From the NCBI RefSeq assembly GCF_000417505.1, contig NZ_APHY01000061.1, forward strand, positions 3-33,261: a stretch of 33,259 nucleotides of DNA, in the 5' to 3' direction. The notes beneath the pieces were generated by a model. The model did not search any database, had not been told where the DNA came from, and saw only the letters and a program-made list of their open reading frames with translations. Source of the DNA: Megasphaera sp. NM10. GTDB taxonomy: Bacteria > Bacillota > Negativicutes > Veillonellales > Megasphaeraceae. Of this stretch, positions 16,975 to 25,283 are shown piece by piece. Position numbers and translations under genes: made by a program. The number at the start of each line of letters is the position of its first letter. Within the stretch, counting starts at the first letter, position 1.

Positions 16975-17157
16975 TGTAGGGGTCGCCACGTGGGCGACCC
17001 GTTAGAACTTTGGATGAGTTCCCTAGCAAACTGGCTGGGGGAATCACATATATCCTCAAGCGGGCTCGCCCTCTACATTGGTCCGTTTCAGCAACCGTCC
17101 TGCCATTCCTTGTAGTCATGGCCTGACGGGCTGAAAAGGCACGTGCGAGCCCCTACA
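16975..17157. repeat. TGTAGGGG intergenic repeat, long copy
   Basis: It begins TGTAGGGGTCGCCACGTG and ends CACGTGCGAGCCCCTACA, so the ends are inverted. The right module (17088-17157) is almost the exact reverse complement of the left module of the copy at 26696-26858. Confidence 0.75.
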
Positions 17158-17177
17158 ACTAAAAATTGGAGAAATTC

Positions 17178-17222
17178 GCACGAGCCACGAACTACGAGCC
17201 ACCAGCCCCTAGCCACAACCCT
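17178..17222. repeat. Heptanucleotide tandem tract
   Basis: Successive 7-base units ACGAGCC, ACGAACT, ACGAGCC, ACCAGCC, CCTAGCC and a diverged end; same family as 7027-7054. Confidence 0.6.
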
Positions 17223-17230
17223 CCCCGGCA

Positions 17231-17260
17231 TGTACACGGGCGATGCATATATGGTATAAT
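17231..17260 (+). promoter_or_regulatory. Predicted promoter of the metallo-hydrolase/DUF445 genes
   Basis: TATAAT (17255-17260) with a weaker TGTACA -35 (17231-17236) at 18 bases, about 45 bases before the start codon. Confidence 0.5.
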
Positions 17261-17306
17261 AAAAAGTATGCAATAGCCATTAAACAACCGATAAGGGGGT
17301 TACTAT

Positions 17307-18005
17307 ATGAGTGTACAGATTACCTTTTTGAATCACAGCGGCTTTGCCGTCGAGACCGATTCCAAGGTGCTGGTCTTTGATTACTACAAGGATCCATCGG
17401 GGACGGTCAAGGCTTACAGCCAGGTCGGCAGGAAGCCGTTGTGGTTCTTTGTCAGCCATTGGCACGAAGACCATTTCAACCGCAGCATCGGCCAGTTCGG
17501 CGGTGCCCAGTACATCGTCAATGAAGATGTGCGCCTCAAGGACATTCCGGCAGACCGGTTCCATGCCATGAAGTTGTATGAAACGCTGCCCCTGGGAGAT
17601 ACGACGGTGACCCAGTATGGGTCGACTGATGAAGGCGGGTCGTTCCTGGTGGAAACGGACGGCTTGAAGATTTTCCATGCCGGCGACTTGAACTGGTGGC
17701 ACTGGCTCGGCGATACGGATGAAAATAATGCCGAAGCCAAGAGCAACTTCGACCGGGAAATGAAACACCTTGCCGGACAGACTTTCGACATTGTCTTTTT
17801 CCCTGTCGACGCCCGCCTGGAAGGCGCCCGCGAATGGGGCGTCACGGGTTTCCTGAAAGACGTTTCGGTCACGAAATGCCTCATCCCCATGCATTATTTC
17901 GGCACGCCCTGGACGCCGTCGGCAGCTTTTAAACAGGCTTATCCGGACGTACCCTTGTGGATTCCCCAGCATGATGGCGACGACGTCATCATCGGCGGGC
18001 AGTAA
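17307..18005 (+). CDS. Metallo-beta-lactamase-fold hydrolase, UlaG/COG2220-like
   Basis: A 232-aa cytoplasmic protein with the metal-binding signature FVSHWHEDHFNRS (HxHxDH) around residue 51, a second metal site at FHAGDLNWWHW, and a distal histidine region (IPMHYFGTPW). The Leu-Asn-His-Ser-Gly-Phe start fits the UlaG-like group of predicted phosphodiesterases and lactonases. The substrate is unknown. A GGGGG-containing site precedes the ATG, and the first DUF445 gene follows after 9 bases, so the three genes probably form an operon. Confidence 0.85.
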   Translation: MSVQITFLNHSGFAVETDSKVLVFDYYKDPSGTVKAYSQVGRKPLWFFVSHWHEDHFNRSIGQFGGAQYIVNEDVRLKDIPADRFHAMKLYETLPLGDTTVTQYGSTDEGGSFLVETDGLKIFHAGDLNWWHWLGDTDENNAEAKSNFDREMKHLAGQTFDIVFFPVDARLEGAREWGVTGFLKDVSVTKCLIPMHYFGTPWTPSAAFKQAYPDVPLWIPQHDGDDVIIGGQ

Positions 18006-18014
18006 GGAGGTATC

Positions 18015-19289
18015 ATGGCAAGTAATACACACGGGGGCAGACGCAGCCAGATTGCCAATTATATCCTGATTACGGCGGCAGTCCTCCTGCTTCTGGCATA
18101 CCCCTTCCAAGACTTTTTTGTCGGCGGACTGCTGACCCATCTGGCCGGGGCGGCCCTCATCGGCGGCCTGGCAGACTGGTATGCCGTAACGGCCCTGTTC
18201 CGCCGGCCTTTGGGCATCTCCTTTAAGACGGCCCTCATTCCGAACAGCAAGGAACGCATTGCCGAAATGGCCCGGCATATGATCGAATATGAAATCCTGA
18301 CCGTTTCCAATATGTACAACGTCCTCAAACATCATCCCATCCTGGGCGCGACGCTGGATTATCTCCATACGGAAAAGGGGTTCCAGTCGGCAGAACGCGT
18401 CTTCGGTCAGATCCTCAATACCTTCTTGTACACCATCGACATGAAGACCGTCGTCAAGGCCTTTGCCGGCATCGGCGGCCAGGCTATCGAGAAAGTCGAC
18501 CTGGCACCGATCATGAGCAAGGCCATCAAAATCGGCCTGCGCGGTGAATCGGGGAAGGATTTCCTCGATTTCATGATCCTCAACCTGGAAGACCTCGTGC
18601 GCAGTGAAACGATGAAGCGCTATGTCGGCGAAATCTACGAAGCCTCCCTGCGCCAGTACGCCAAGCACAATATCTTCCTCGGCTGGGCCATCAAGGCGGC
18701 CTTGAAGATGGAAGTCTTCCAGCCGGACCACGTAGCCGGCCTCTTGCAGACGAAGTGCCTGGACCTCCTGGCCGAAGCCAAGGAAGACAATTCCCTACAG
18801 CGCCAGCAGGCCCTGCGCTATTTGTGGAAACAGACGGAAAAGATCGAATTCAACGACGAATGGCGCCAGCGCATCGACAGCTATAAGAACCGCATGTACA
18901 ACAGCCTGGTCACGCGGCCGGACACGAAAGAAGCCTGGCAGCGCTACGTCCAGGACCCGGAACGGCAGAAGCGGGTCTGCAAGGTCGCAGCTAATTACGT
19001 CATCAATAAACTGGAATCGTGGCGCCAGAGCCCAGACCAGGTGGAACATATGAACCGCCAGGCCCTGGCCTTTGCGGCCCGCGAATTGAAGCGTCTCCAG
19101 GTCTGGTTCGGCAAGACGGCAGAACAGGAAATCCTGAAATACGACGGCAATTACCTGGCAGAACAGCTGGAAAACAGTGTCTGGTATGACCTGCAGATGA
19201 TCCGCGTCAACGGTTCGCTCGTCGGCGCCATCCTGGGTGCCGTCATTTACCTGGTCATGTACGCCGTGAAGGGAGGGGCTATCTTATGA
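18015..19289 (+). CDS. DUF445 membrane-anchored protein 1
   Basis: A 424-aa protein of the DUF445 (YjiN/YheB) family. N-terminal membrane segments (ILITAAVLLLLAYPF, then the glycine-rich LAGAALIGGLADWYAVTALF) are followed by a long helical, charged middle region and a C-terminal membrane anchor (VGAILGAVIYLVMYAV). GLADWYAVTALFRRPLG is the family signature. The function of the family is not established. TAAGGAGG immediately precedes the ATG. Its stop overlaps the next gene's start (ATGA), so the two paralogues are translationally coupled and may form a hetero-oligomer (inference). Confidence 0.88.
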   Translation: MASNTHGGRRSQIANYILITAAVLLLLAYPFQDFFVGGLLTHLAGAALIGGLADWYAVTALFRRPLGISFKTALIPNSKERIAEMARHMIEYEILTVSNMYNVLKHHPILGATLDYLHTEKGFQSAERVFGQILNTFLYTIDMKTVVKAFAGIGGQAIEKVDLAPIMSKAIKIGLRGESGKDFLDFMILNLEDLVRSETMKRYVGEIYEASLRQYAKHNIFLGWAIKAALKMEVFQPDHVAGLLQTKCLDLLAEAKEDNSLQRQQALRYLWKQTEKIEFNDEWRQRIDSYKNRMYNSLVTRPDTKEAWQRYVQDPERQKRVCKVAANYVINKLESWRQSPDQVEHMNRQALAFAARELKRLQVWFGKTAEQEILKYDGNYLAEQLENSVWYDLQMIRVNGSLVGAILGAVIYLVMYAVKGGAIL

Positions 19290-20566
19290 CATACAGACAG
19301 CGTGCCAATATGATTTTAGGCCTGTCTTTCGTCTGCTTCATCGCCATTTTCCTCTGGTGGTATACGCATGACGTCTCGGTCTGGGAAGAACTGCTGTTCT
19401 TCGTCATCCAATCGGCCCTCATCGGCAGTATCGCCGACTGGTTCGCCGTTACGGCGCTCTTTGAAAAGCCGTTGGGCTTTCCGTATCACACGGAACTGCT
19501 CTATCGCCATCGCGACCAGATCATCGACAGCATGACCAAGATCATCTCGGAAAAGCTTCTCCAGCCCAATATGTGGCAGGATAAGCTCTATCAGATTTCT
19601 TTCATCGATAAGCTCGTCGGCTGGCTGCGCGGCCCGAACGGCCGGGAAAAGTTCCGCAGCGTCCTCTACGAAGTGGCTCAGCGGGCTTACCGCTACGCTC
19701 AGAAGGGTGGGACCCAGGCATCCATAGCCTCGCACATCCGCAAGTACCTGAAACAGCAGCCCCTGGTCAGTTTCTTCCAGGACCGCCTCATTTCCCTTTT
19801 GGAAGACCCGAACAGCAACATGTTCAACGATGCCATCGGCCTCGTGCGGGAACTGGTCAACAGCGACGACTTCGACAGCCTCCTGGAAAAGCTCATCCTC
19901 CAGTGGCGTGAAGAATCGCAGCATTCGTCCATGTCCAGCCTCACACTGACCAAAGTCCTGGGCATTGTCGATACCCGTAAGATTGCCAAGGATATCAAGA
20001 TGGGCATCGTCGAATGGCTCGACCAGTGGGAACATGCCGAAGGGGAACAGCGCGAATGGCTGTGCCGCAAACTGGAACTCTTCCTCTATTCCATGAACGG
20101 CCAGATGGCCTTTGGCGTCCAGAACTGGCAGGACCAGTTCGTCGACTCCCTGCCCATCGAGCAGTGGCTGACGGCGACCCAGAATTCGGCCAAGGACTAT
20201 TTCACCAAAGGCGACCAGGGCAAGGAAGAACTGAAGGATTTATTGGAAGAACAGTTCATCCATTACCTGGAATACTGCCGGTCCTATCCGGAAATCAAAG
20301 ACTGGCTCGATGAACAGATACGCCGGGCCTGCAACGTCATCCTGGAACATGAACACTCGCTCATCGCCGTCGCCGTCCGCGACGTCCTGTCGGGCTTCGA
20401 CAAGAAGCGGTTCAACCAGTTCCTGGAAAGCAAAGTCGGCGAAGACCTGGCCTGGATCCGTATCAACGGGGCCATCGTCGGCGCATCCATCGGCATCTGC
20501 GTCTTCGGCTTTTTGAAATTATATCAGTTCACCATCGTACCGCTCCTGCGGGGCATCGTACTGTAG
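19286..20566 (+). CDS. DUF445 membrane-anchored protein 2
   Basis: A 426-aa paralogue of the preceding gene with the same layout: an N-terminal membrane region with IGSIADWFAVTALFEKPLGF, a long helical charged body, and a C-terminal anchor beginning INGAIVGASIGICVFGFLKL. The two are clearly diverged, so this is an old duplication. It ends the operon, 6 bases before a terminator stem. Function unknown. Confidence 0.88.
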   Translation: MTYRQRANMILGLSFVCFIAIFLWWYTHDVSVWEELLFFVIQSALIGSIADWFAVTALFEKPLGFPYHTELLYRHRDQIIDSMTKIISEKLLQPNMWQDKLYQISFIDKLVGWLRGPNGREKFRSVLYEVAQRAYRYAQKGGTQASIASHIRKYLKQQPLVSFFQDRLISLLEDPNSNMFNDAIGLVRELVNSDDFDSLLEKLILQWREESQHSSMSSLTLTKVLGIVDTRKIAKDIKMGIVEWLDQWEHAEGEQREWLCRKLELFLYSMNGQMAFGVQNWQDQFVDSLPIEQWLTATQNSAKDYFTKGDQGKEELKDLLEEQFIHYLEYCRSYPEIKDWLDEQIRRACNVILEHEHSLIAVAVRDVLSGFDKKRFNQFLESKVGEDLAWIRINGAIVGASIGICVFGFLKLYQFTIVPLLRGIVL

Positions 20567-20572
20567 TGGGGG

Positions 20573-20606
20573 AAAAGGGGCTGTTGCATGTGCGACAGTC
20601 CCTTTT
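20573..20606 (+). terminator. Terminator after the DUF445 pair
   Basis: AAAAGGGGCTGTTGCATG paired with TGCGACAGTCCCTTTT, with two G-T/mismatch positions; same core as the other family members. Confidence 0.8.
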
Positions 20607-20607
20607 C

Positions 20608-20701
20608 TGTAGGGGCTCGCACGTGGCGAGCCCGCTCAGGCAAATCAGTGATAACGGGATTCTTGCATATGCTGACGGGCGCCCCACGTGCGAGCCCCTA
20701 C
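20608..20701. repeat. TGTAGGGG intergenic repeat, compact copy
   Basis: 94 bp, starting TGTAGGGGCTCGCACGTG and ending CACGTGCGAGCCCCTAC; near-perfect terminal inverted repeats around a short variable centre. Confidence 0.8.
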
Positions 20702-20810
20702 TATAGAGAAAAAGGGACCATGCATGATGGTAAATACCTTCCTTTGAACGCCGCTACGCGTCAAAAATGCGCCATTTCGTGACACATCGGACGGCTTGAG
20801 ACGAATCTGG

Positions 20811-20819
20811 TGATATAAT
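20811..20819 (+). promoter_or_regulatory. Extended -10 promoter of the LytTR regulator
   Basis: TGATATAATA contains a consensus TATAAT (20814-20819) with an upstream TG dinucleotide. No good -35 exists at the usual distance. It lies about 40 bases before the start codon. Confidence 0.5.
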
Positions 20820-20859
20820 AAACTTGTAAAATACTTGTTTATTGAAAGGAGGCGTCACG

Positions 20860-21591
20860 ATGGTACGAATTGCGATTTGTGATGATTTACAGGAACAGTT
20901 GGACATCATTCAAAAGGCAGTCCAACAGTATTTCCACGATAAAAAGGAACCGACCGAAGTCTTTACCTATAACAATGCCATGGATTTCGTCGATGCTTTT
21001 GAAAAGGAAGGGAATTTCGACATCGTCCTGCTGGATATCTGTATGCCCGGCCTGCTGGGGACGGACATTGCCGCAGAGATGCGCAAGCAGAAGAGCCGGG
21101 CGGAAATCGTCTTCTTGTCGACGAGCGAAGAATTTGCCGTCGAAGCCTTTGCCGTCCGGGCTGCCCATTACCTGGTCAAGCCCTTTACGCAGAAAGAGTT
21201 CGACCAGGCCATGGACCGCGTCATGGAAAGCATCCGCCAGCGCCACAGCGGCAAGATGATCTTCCGCCTCGTCGGCGGCGGTATCCAGGTCGAAGAAGTC
21301 AACGCCATCCTCTACGTCGAAAGCAATGGGCACATCCAGCAGGTCTATACGGCAGACCACTTGCTGCTGGAAACGCGGCAGTCCCTGGCTAGTCTCTTGG
21401 ATACGCTGGATGCCATTGCGCCGGGCCAGTTCGTATCGCCTGGGAAAGGCTATATCGTCAACCAGTCGGCTATCCGCGTCATCAAGAGCGATTACATCGA
21501 AATCCAGGGCCATAAGATTCCCCTGGCCAAGCGGAAATATCGCCAGTTCCAGGAAAGTTATTTAAAATTTATCTTCGGGCAGGAAGCCTGA
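20860..21591 (+). CDS. LytTR-family response regulator (AgrA/LytR-like)
   Basis: A 243-aa regulator. The receiver domain (about 1-125) has the acidic pair Asp8/Asp9, phospho-acceptor Asp59 (IVLLDICMPG), the switch Ser/Thr in FLSTSE, and Lys in YLVKPF. The C-terminal LytTR DNA-binding domain (about 135-240) shows ILYVESNGH, SPGKGYIVN and KIPLAKRKYRQFQESYL. The ATG at 20860 follows AAAGGAGG by 7 bases. Two AgrC-like kinases lie 2.3 kb away on the opposite strand and are the obvious partners. It is unusual in heading an apparent operon of metabolic genes (13-base gap to the next). Confidence 0.92.
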   Translation: MVRIAICDDLQEQLDIIQKAVQQYFHDKKEPTEVFTYNNAMDFVDAFEKEGNFDIVLLDICMPGLLGTDIAAEMRKQKSRAEIVFLSTSEEFAVEAFAVRAAHYLVKPFTQKEFDQAMDRVMESIRQRHSGKMIFRLVGGGIQVEEVNAILYVESNGHIQQVYTADHLLLETRQSLASLLDTLDAIAPGQFVSPGKGYIVNQSAIRVIKSDYIEIQGHKIPLAKRKYRQFQESYLKFIFGQEA

Positions 21592-21604
21592 GAAGGAAGT
21601 CATT

Positions 21605-22999
21605 ATGGAGTATAATCACGTAACCCCGGCCGTCGTCGCGGACCTCGAAGCCATCGTCGGCGCTAAATATGTCTGGACGGACCGGGATAAAAAGATTCCC
21701 TATGGACAAGACGAAGGGACCGGGCCAGCCTGTCTGCCCGACGTCGTCGTCCTGCCGGCGTCGGCCGAAGAATTGGCGGCTGTCGTCCGCCTGGCCAATG
21801 ACGCCGTCATCCCGGTCATCCCCAGGGGGACCGGGACCGGCCTGGAAGGCGGAGCTGTGGCCGACAGCCGCGGCGGCATCGTAGTCAGTACGGAACGGAT
21901 GGACCGTATCGTAGAAATCAATGAAGACGCCATGTACATGGTCGTCCAGGCCGGCGTCATTACGGCGCGGATACAGGAAGAAGCCCGCAAGCGCGGCCTC
22001 CTCTATGCCGGCGACCCCTGCAGCGGCGACTGCTGCTGTATTGGCGGCAATGGCGCGACCAATGCCGGCGGCAACCGGGCCGTCAAGTACGGGACGACGC
22101 GGGATCAGATCTACGCCATCGAAGTCGTCACGCCGACCGGGCAGATCGCCCATCTCGGCAAGCGCCTGCACAAGATGACGGCCGGTTATCCCCTGGAAAA
22201 AATCGTCATCGGTTCCGAAGGGACGCTGGGCATCATTACGGAGCTGACTTTGAAGCTCGTACCCCTGCCCAGGGCCACGGCCCACGTCCTGGCCGTCTTT
22301 CCGTCGCCGGAAACGGCCCTGGCCCTGGTCACGGCCCTGCCCAAGGCAGGTATTACGCCGACGTGCCTGGAATTCATGGACTATGACGTCATTTCCGTCG
22401 TCCAGGACTGGCTCAAAGAAAAACAGCCCTGCCCGGCCGGCGGCGCCTATATGATTATCCAGCTCGACAGCTCGCGGGACGAAACGCTCGATGACGACTG
22501 CGTCACTGTCGATGAAGTCTGCCGCCGCCTGGGAGCTGTCGATGTCTTCATGGCCGACGCCGATAAAGTCTGGAAGGCCCGCAAGGCCTTTACGGAAGCG
22601 TCGGCTGCGGACTGCCCCGTGGCGGCCATGGAAGACTTCGTCGTCCCGCCGGACCGGCTCCTGCCCTTCATGGAACGCTTACGGGATTTGGGACAGGCGC
22701 TGGGCGTCGTCTTCCGCGGTGTCAGCCACGCCGGCGACGGCAATATCCATCTCGATGTCCTGCGCAAGGGCTTCGCCGATGAAGGGGATGAAAAGCAGAA
22801 AGTCGCCGCCTTTGAAGATAAGGCCTGCCAGGCAGCTTATGAGCTGGGTGGTGCCATTTCCGGGGAACACGGTATCGGTCAGGCCCGCAAGGCCCTGTTC
22901 GCCAAGTATACGGATCCGGTGGAACTGGCCTTGATGAAGGCTGTGAAGCAGGCCTGGGACCCGAAGAATATCCTGAATCCCGGAAAAATTTTTGACTGA
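21605..22999 (+). CDS. glcD: FAD-linked 2-hydroxyacid dehydrogenase, GlcD/D-lactate dehydrogenase type
   Basis: A 464-aa flavoprotein of the GlcD/DLD family, oxidising D-lactate, glycolate or a similar 2-hydroxy acid. The PCMH FAD domain has VIPRGTGTGLEGGAV and GDPCSGDCCCIGGN. The C-terminal FAD-oxidase domain has the metal-binding HAGDGNIHLD and SGEHGIGQARK, with NPGKIFD at the very end as in the family. AGAAGGAAG precedes the ATG. No GlcE/GlcF partner is adjacent, so it may use ETF or another acceptor. The substrate is not determined; D-lactate fits the lactate genes at 9831-12554. Confidence 0.88.
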   Translation: MEYNHVTPAVVADLEAIVGAKYVWTDRDKKIPYGQDEGTGPACLPDVVVLPASAEELAAVVRLANDAVIPVIPRGTGTGLEGGAVADSRGGIVVSTERMDRIVEINEDAMYMVVQAGVITARIQEEARKRGLLYAGDPCSGDCCCIGGNGATNAGGNRAVKYGTTRDQIYAIEVVTPTGQIAHLGKRLHKMTAGYPLEKIVIGSEGTLGIITELTLKLVPLPRATAHVLAVFPSPETALALVTALPKAGITPTCLEFMDYDVISVVQDWLKEKQPCPAGGAYMIIQLDSSRDETLDDDCVTVDEVCRRLGAVDVFMADADKVWKARKAFTEASAADCPVAAMEDFVVPPDRLLPFMERLRDLGQALGVVFRGVSHAGDGNIHLDVLRKGFADEGDEKQKVAAFEDKACQAAYELGGAISGEHGIGQARKALFAKYTDPVELALMKAVKQAWDPKNILNPGKIFD

Positions 23000-23012
23000 G
23001 GTATAGAAAACT

Positions 23013-23912
23013 ATGGAAACCTATTGTAATGACTGTCCCCGCCGCTGCGGCGTCGTCCGCGCGGCCTTTTGGGATGAAAAAAAGATGCCCGGCTTTTGCC
23101 ACAGTCCGCTCCAGCCCGTCGTAGCCCGGGCGGCCCTGCACCAGTGGGAAGAACCCTGTATCAGCGGCAGCCACGGCTCTGGCGCCGTCTTTTTCACGGG
23201 CTGCAACCTGCGCTGCTGTTTCTGCCAGAATGCCACCATTTCCATGGGCGGGACGGGCGTGCCCATTACGGTGGACAAGCTGCGGGAGCTTTACGGCCGG
23301 CTCATCGCCCAGGGGGCGCACAACATCAACCTGGTCACGCCGACGCCGTATAAACAGGCCATCTTGGCGAGTCTGGCCGCCCCCCTGCCGGTACCGGTCG
23401 TCTACAACTGCGGCGGCTATGAATCGCAGGAGACGATTGACGATTTCAAGGGCAAAGTGCAGATCTATCTGCCCGATTTGAAATACCTCGACCCGAAATT
23501 GGCCAAGCGCTACAGTGCTGCCGAAGACTATCCGCAAGTCGCCACGGCGGCCATCCTGCGCATGTACGACCAGGTCGGCCCTTATGAAATGGACGACGAC
23601 GGCATCCTGCAGAAGGGCGTCGTCATCCGCCACCTCATCCTGCCGGGCTGCGTAGACAATACGAAAGCCGTCATCGACTGGGTGCGAGACCACTTCGATG
23701 ACGGCCAGGTCTTATTCAGTTTGATGCGCCAGTATGTACCCTGCGGCCGGGCCGGGGAATACCCCGAAATCGACCGGCCCTTGTCGGACGAAGAGTACGA
23801 TGAAGCCGAACAGTACCTCTTCGACAGCGGCATCGAAGACGGCTTCGTCCAGGAAAAAGGCAGTGCCAGCGACGCCTTCATCCCGGCCTTCGACGGTACA
23901 GGCGTCGTCTAA
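23013..23912 (+). CDS. PflX-like radical SAM protein (COG1313)
   Basis: A 299-aa radical SAM protein. The cluster motif CNLRCCFC (CxxxCxxC) follows GAVFFTG. An N-terminal Cys-rich part (CNDCPRRCGV) resembles the PflX group of pyruvate-formate-lyase-activase homologues. VTPTPYKQAIL and VYNCGGYESQETI fit that group. GAGGT lies 10 bases before the ATG, 13 bases after the dehydrogenase stop. No glycyl-radical enzyme is adjacent, so its target is unknown. Its TAA overlaps, in the opposite direction, the TAG of the converging kinase gene, leaving no room for a terminator. Confidence 0.85.
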   Translation: METYCNDCPRRCGVVRAAFWDEKKMPGFCHSPLQPVVARAALHQWEEPCISGSHGSGAVFFTGCNLRCCFCQNATISMGGTGVPITVDKLRELYGRLIAQGAHNINLVTPTPYKQAILASLAAPLPVPVVYNCGGYESQETIDDFKGKVQIYLPDLKYLDPKLAKRYSAAEDYPQVATAAILRMYDQVGPYEMDDDGILQKGVVIRHLILPGCVDNTKAVIDWVRDHFDDGQVLFSLMRQYVPCGRAGEYPEIDRPLSDEEYDEAEQYLFDSGIEDGFVQEKGSASDAFIPAFDGTGVV

Positions 23913-25264
23913 GACGGGCTGCCCTTGCCCCAGGGGACGCGGATGTACGTAGAGAACCAGCCGTCTTCACAGGTGCAGAGGACGCTGGCGTCATAGGTGT
24001 CGCGGAAGCGGCTCAGCGATTTCATGCCGATGCCATGGCCCTTGACCTTTGTCGTCGGCAGGCCGTCTTCATCGAGGGCTACGGTCCCGTCGAAGCGGTT
24101 CTTGACCAGGATGCTGAGGATGTCGCCCTGGCAGATGGTCAGCAGGGACAGGGCGCGATGGCTTCCGGGCTGCTTTTCGCTGGCATGGATGGCATTTTCG
24201 ATGAGGTTGGACAAGACGATGGCCAGGTCGGAGCTGAGAGCCGTATTTTCCTTGGGGATGACGGCTTTGACGGTAATGGGCATGTGCAGGGCTTCGGCTT
24301 TGGCCAGATACGTCGACAAGGCGGCGTTGACCAGGGGATTCTGACAATACTGTTTGCGCTTGGTCTGATTCAGCTCGGCACCGATTTCCTCGATGAGCTG
24401 CAAGGCTTCTTGGGAACGATGGGACACGATGAGTTGTTCCAGTTCGTCCAGGTAGGCCTTGCGTTTTTTATATATGGCCTTCATCTGGTTCTGTGACTCC
24501 AGCAGGGAATGGGTATAATCGTAGCTGGCTTCGATTTGGGCTGTCATATTTTCTGTCCGTTCGTACATCTTCAGGGTCTGATCGGTTTAGCGGAGGCCCG
24601 TGCGGATGCTCTGGGCGATGATGAGCAAAGCCAGGAGCAGGATACTGCGGGGCAGGAGCATCCGGTCCATGATGAGGACGTCCGAACTGGCCATGATGAA
24701 GTACATGTCCAGCAGCAGGAAGAGCGGCAGCATGCTGATGTATTTCCAATAGTGATGCGTCGTCAGATGACGGTATTTCACGAAGACTTCATTGAAATAA
24801 CGGCGCAGCATGGGCATAAGGGCCATGTAGCAGACGATATAGAACAGCCATTGGGCCGGATAGATGGCTGCCGACAGGGCCGGCCGGGAGCTGTCGCCAT
24901 GGAAGATGGCCAGCAGGATCAGGGCCATCAGGGTGTGGACGAAGATCGTACAGGCTGCGCGGATGGAAAAGACGTAGAGATGGAGGAATACATAAGGCCG
25001 GATCGTCACGACGGCCCAAAGAAAATGGGGAATCCAGGCGATGACAAAGACTTTTTTATATAAGATGAAGCTGTGTTCCCAGGGACCCCAGACGAACATA
25101 TAGAGGAAAAAGATGAGTTCCATGAGGTACAGGACGGCATATCCACCCAGGACGAGGACTTTCTGCCGATGCTTCAGCAAGGGTTCAAAGGCATAGTACT
25201 GGAGGATAGCTGGCGGCATGAGGGCTGTCGTCATCAGGAAAACGGTCACGATGTTGTAAAGCAT
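23909..25264 (-). pseudogene. AgrC/GHKL-like sensor kinase B: ATP-binding domain intact, no His box, one in-frame stop
   Basis: Codons 1-225 (25264-24590) encode about six membrane helices. An in-frame TAA (24589-24587) follows, and the same frame continues for 225 codons to a TAG at 23909, encoding a dimerisation/ATPase half. Alignment by eye with the neighbouring kinase shows the two halves are one protein; the stop may have been CAA (Gln). The ATPase half has a perfect N box (NLIENAIHA, Asn353/Asn357) and G box (GHGIG, 409-413). Where the phospho-acceptor should be, it reads MKAIYKKRKAYL, with no histidine. No ribosome binding site precedes ATG 24568 after the stop, so separate translation of the second half is doubtful. 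It could be a decaying pseudogene, a base error, or a read-through gene. Confidence 0.7.
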
Positions 25265-25283
25265 GGCTGAGTATCACTTCCAA

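Noticed and set aside
17280-18731. 483-codon minus-strand frame opposite the hydrolase and DUF445 genes
   Set aside because: It spans two real genes in antisense, with no domain and no ribosome binding site.
20720-20782. 20-codon frame ending in Cys-Ala-Ile-Ser, considered as a signal peptide precursor for the AgrC-like kinases
   Set aside because: The ribosome binding site is almost on the start codon, there is no processing motif or AgrB-like protease, and it precedes the regulator promoter.
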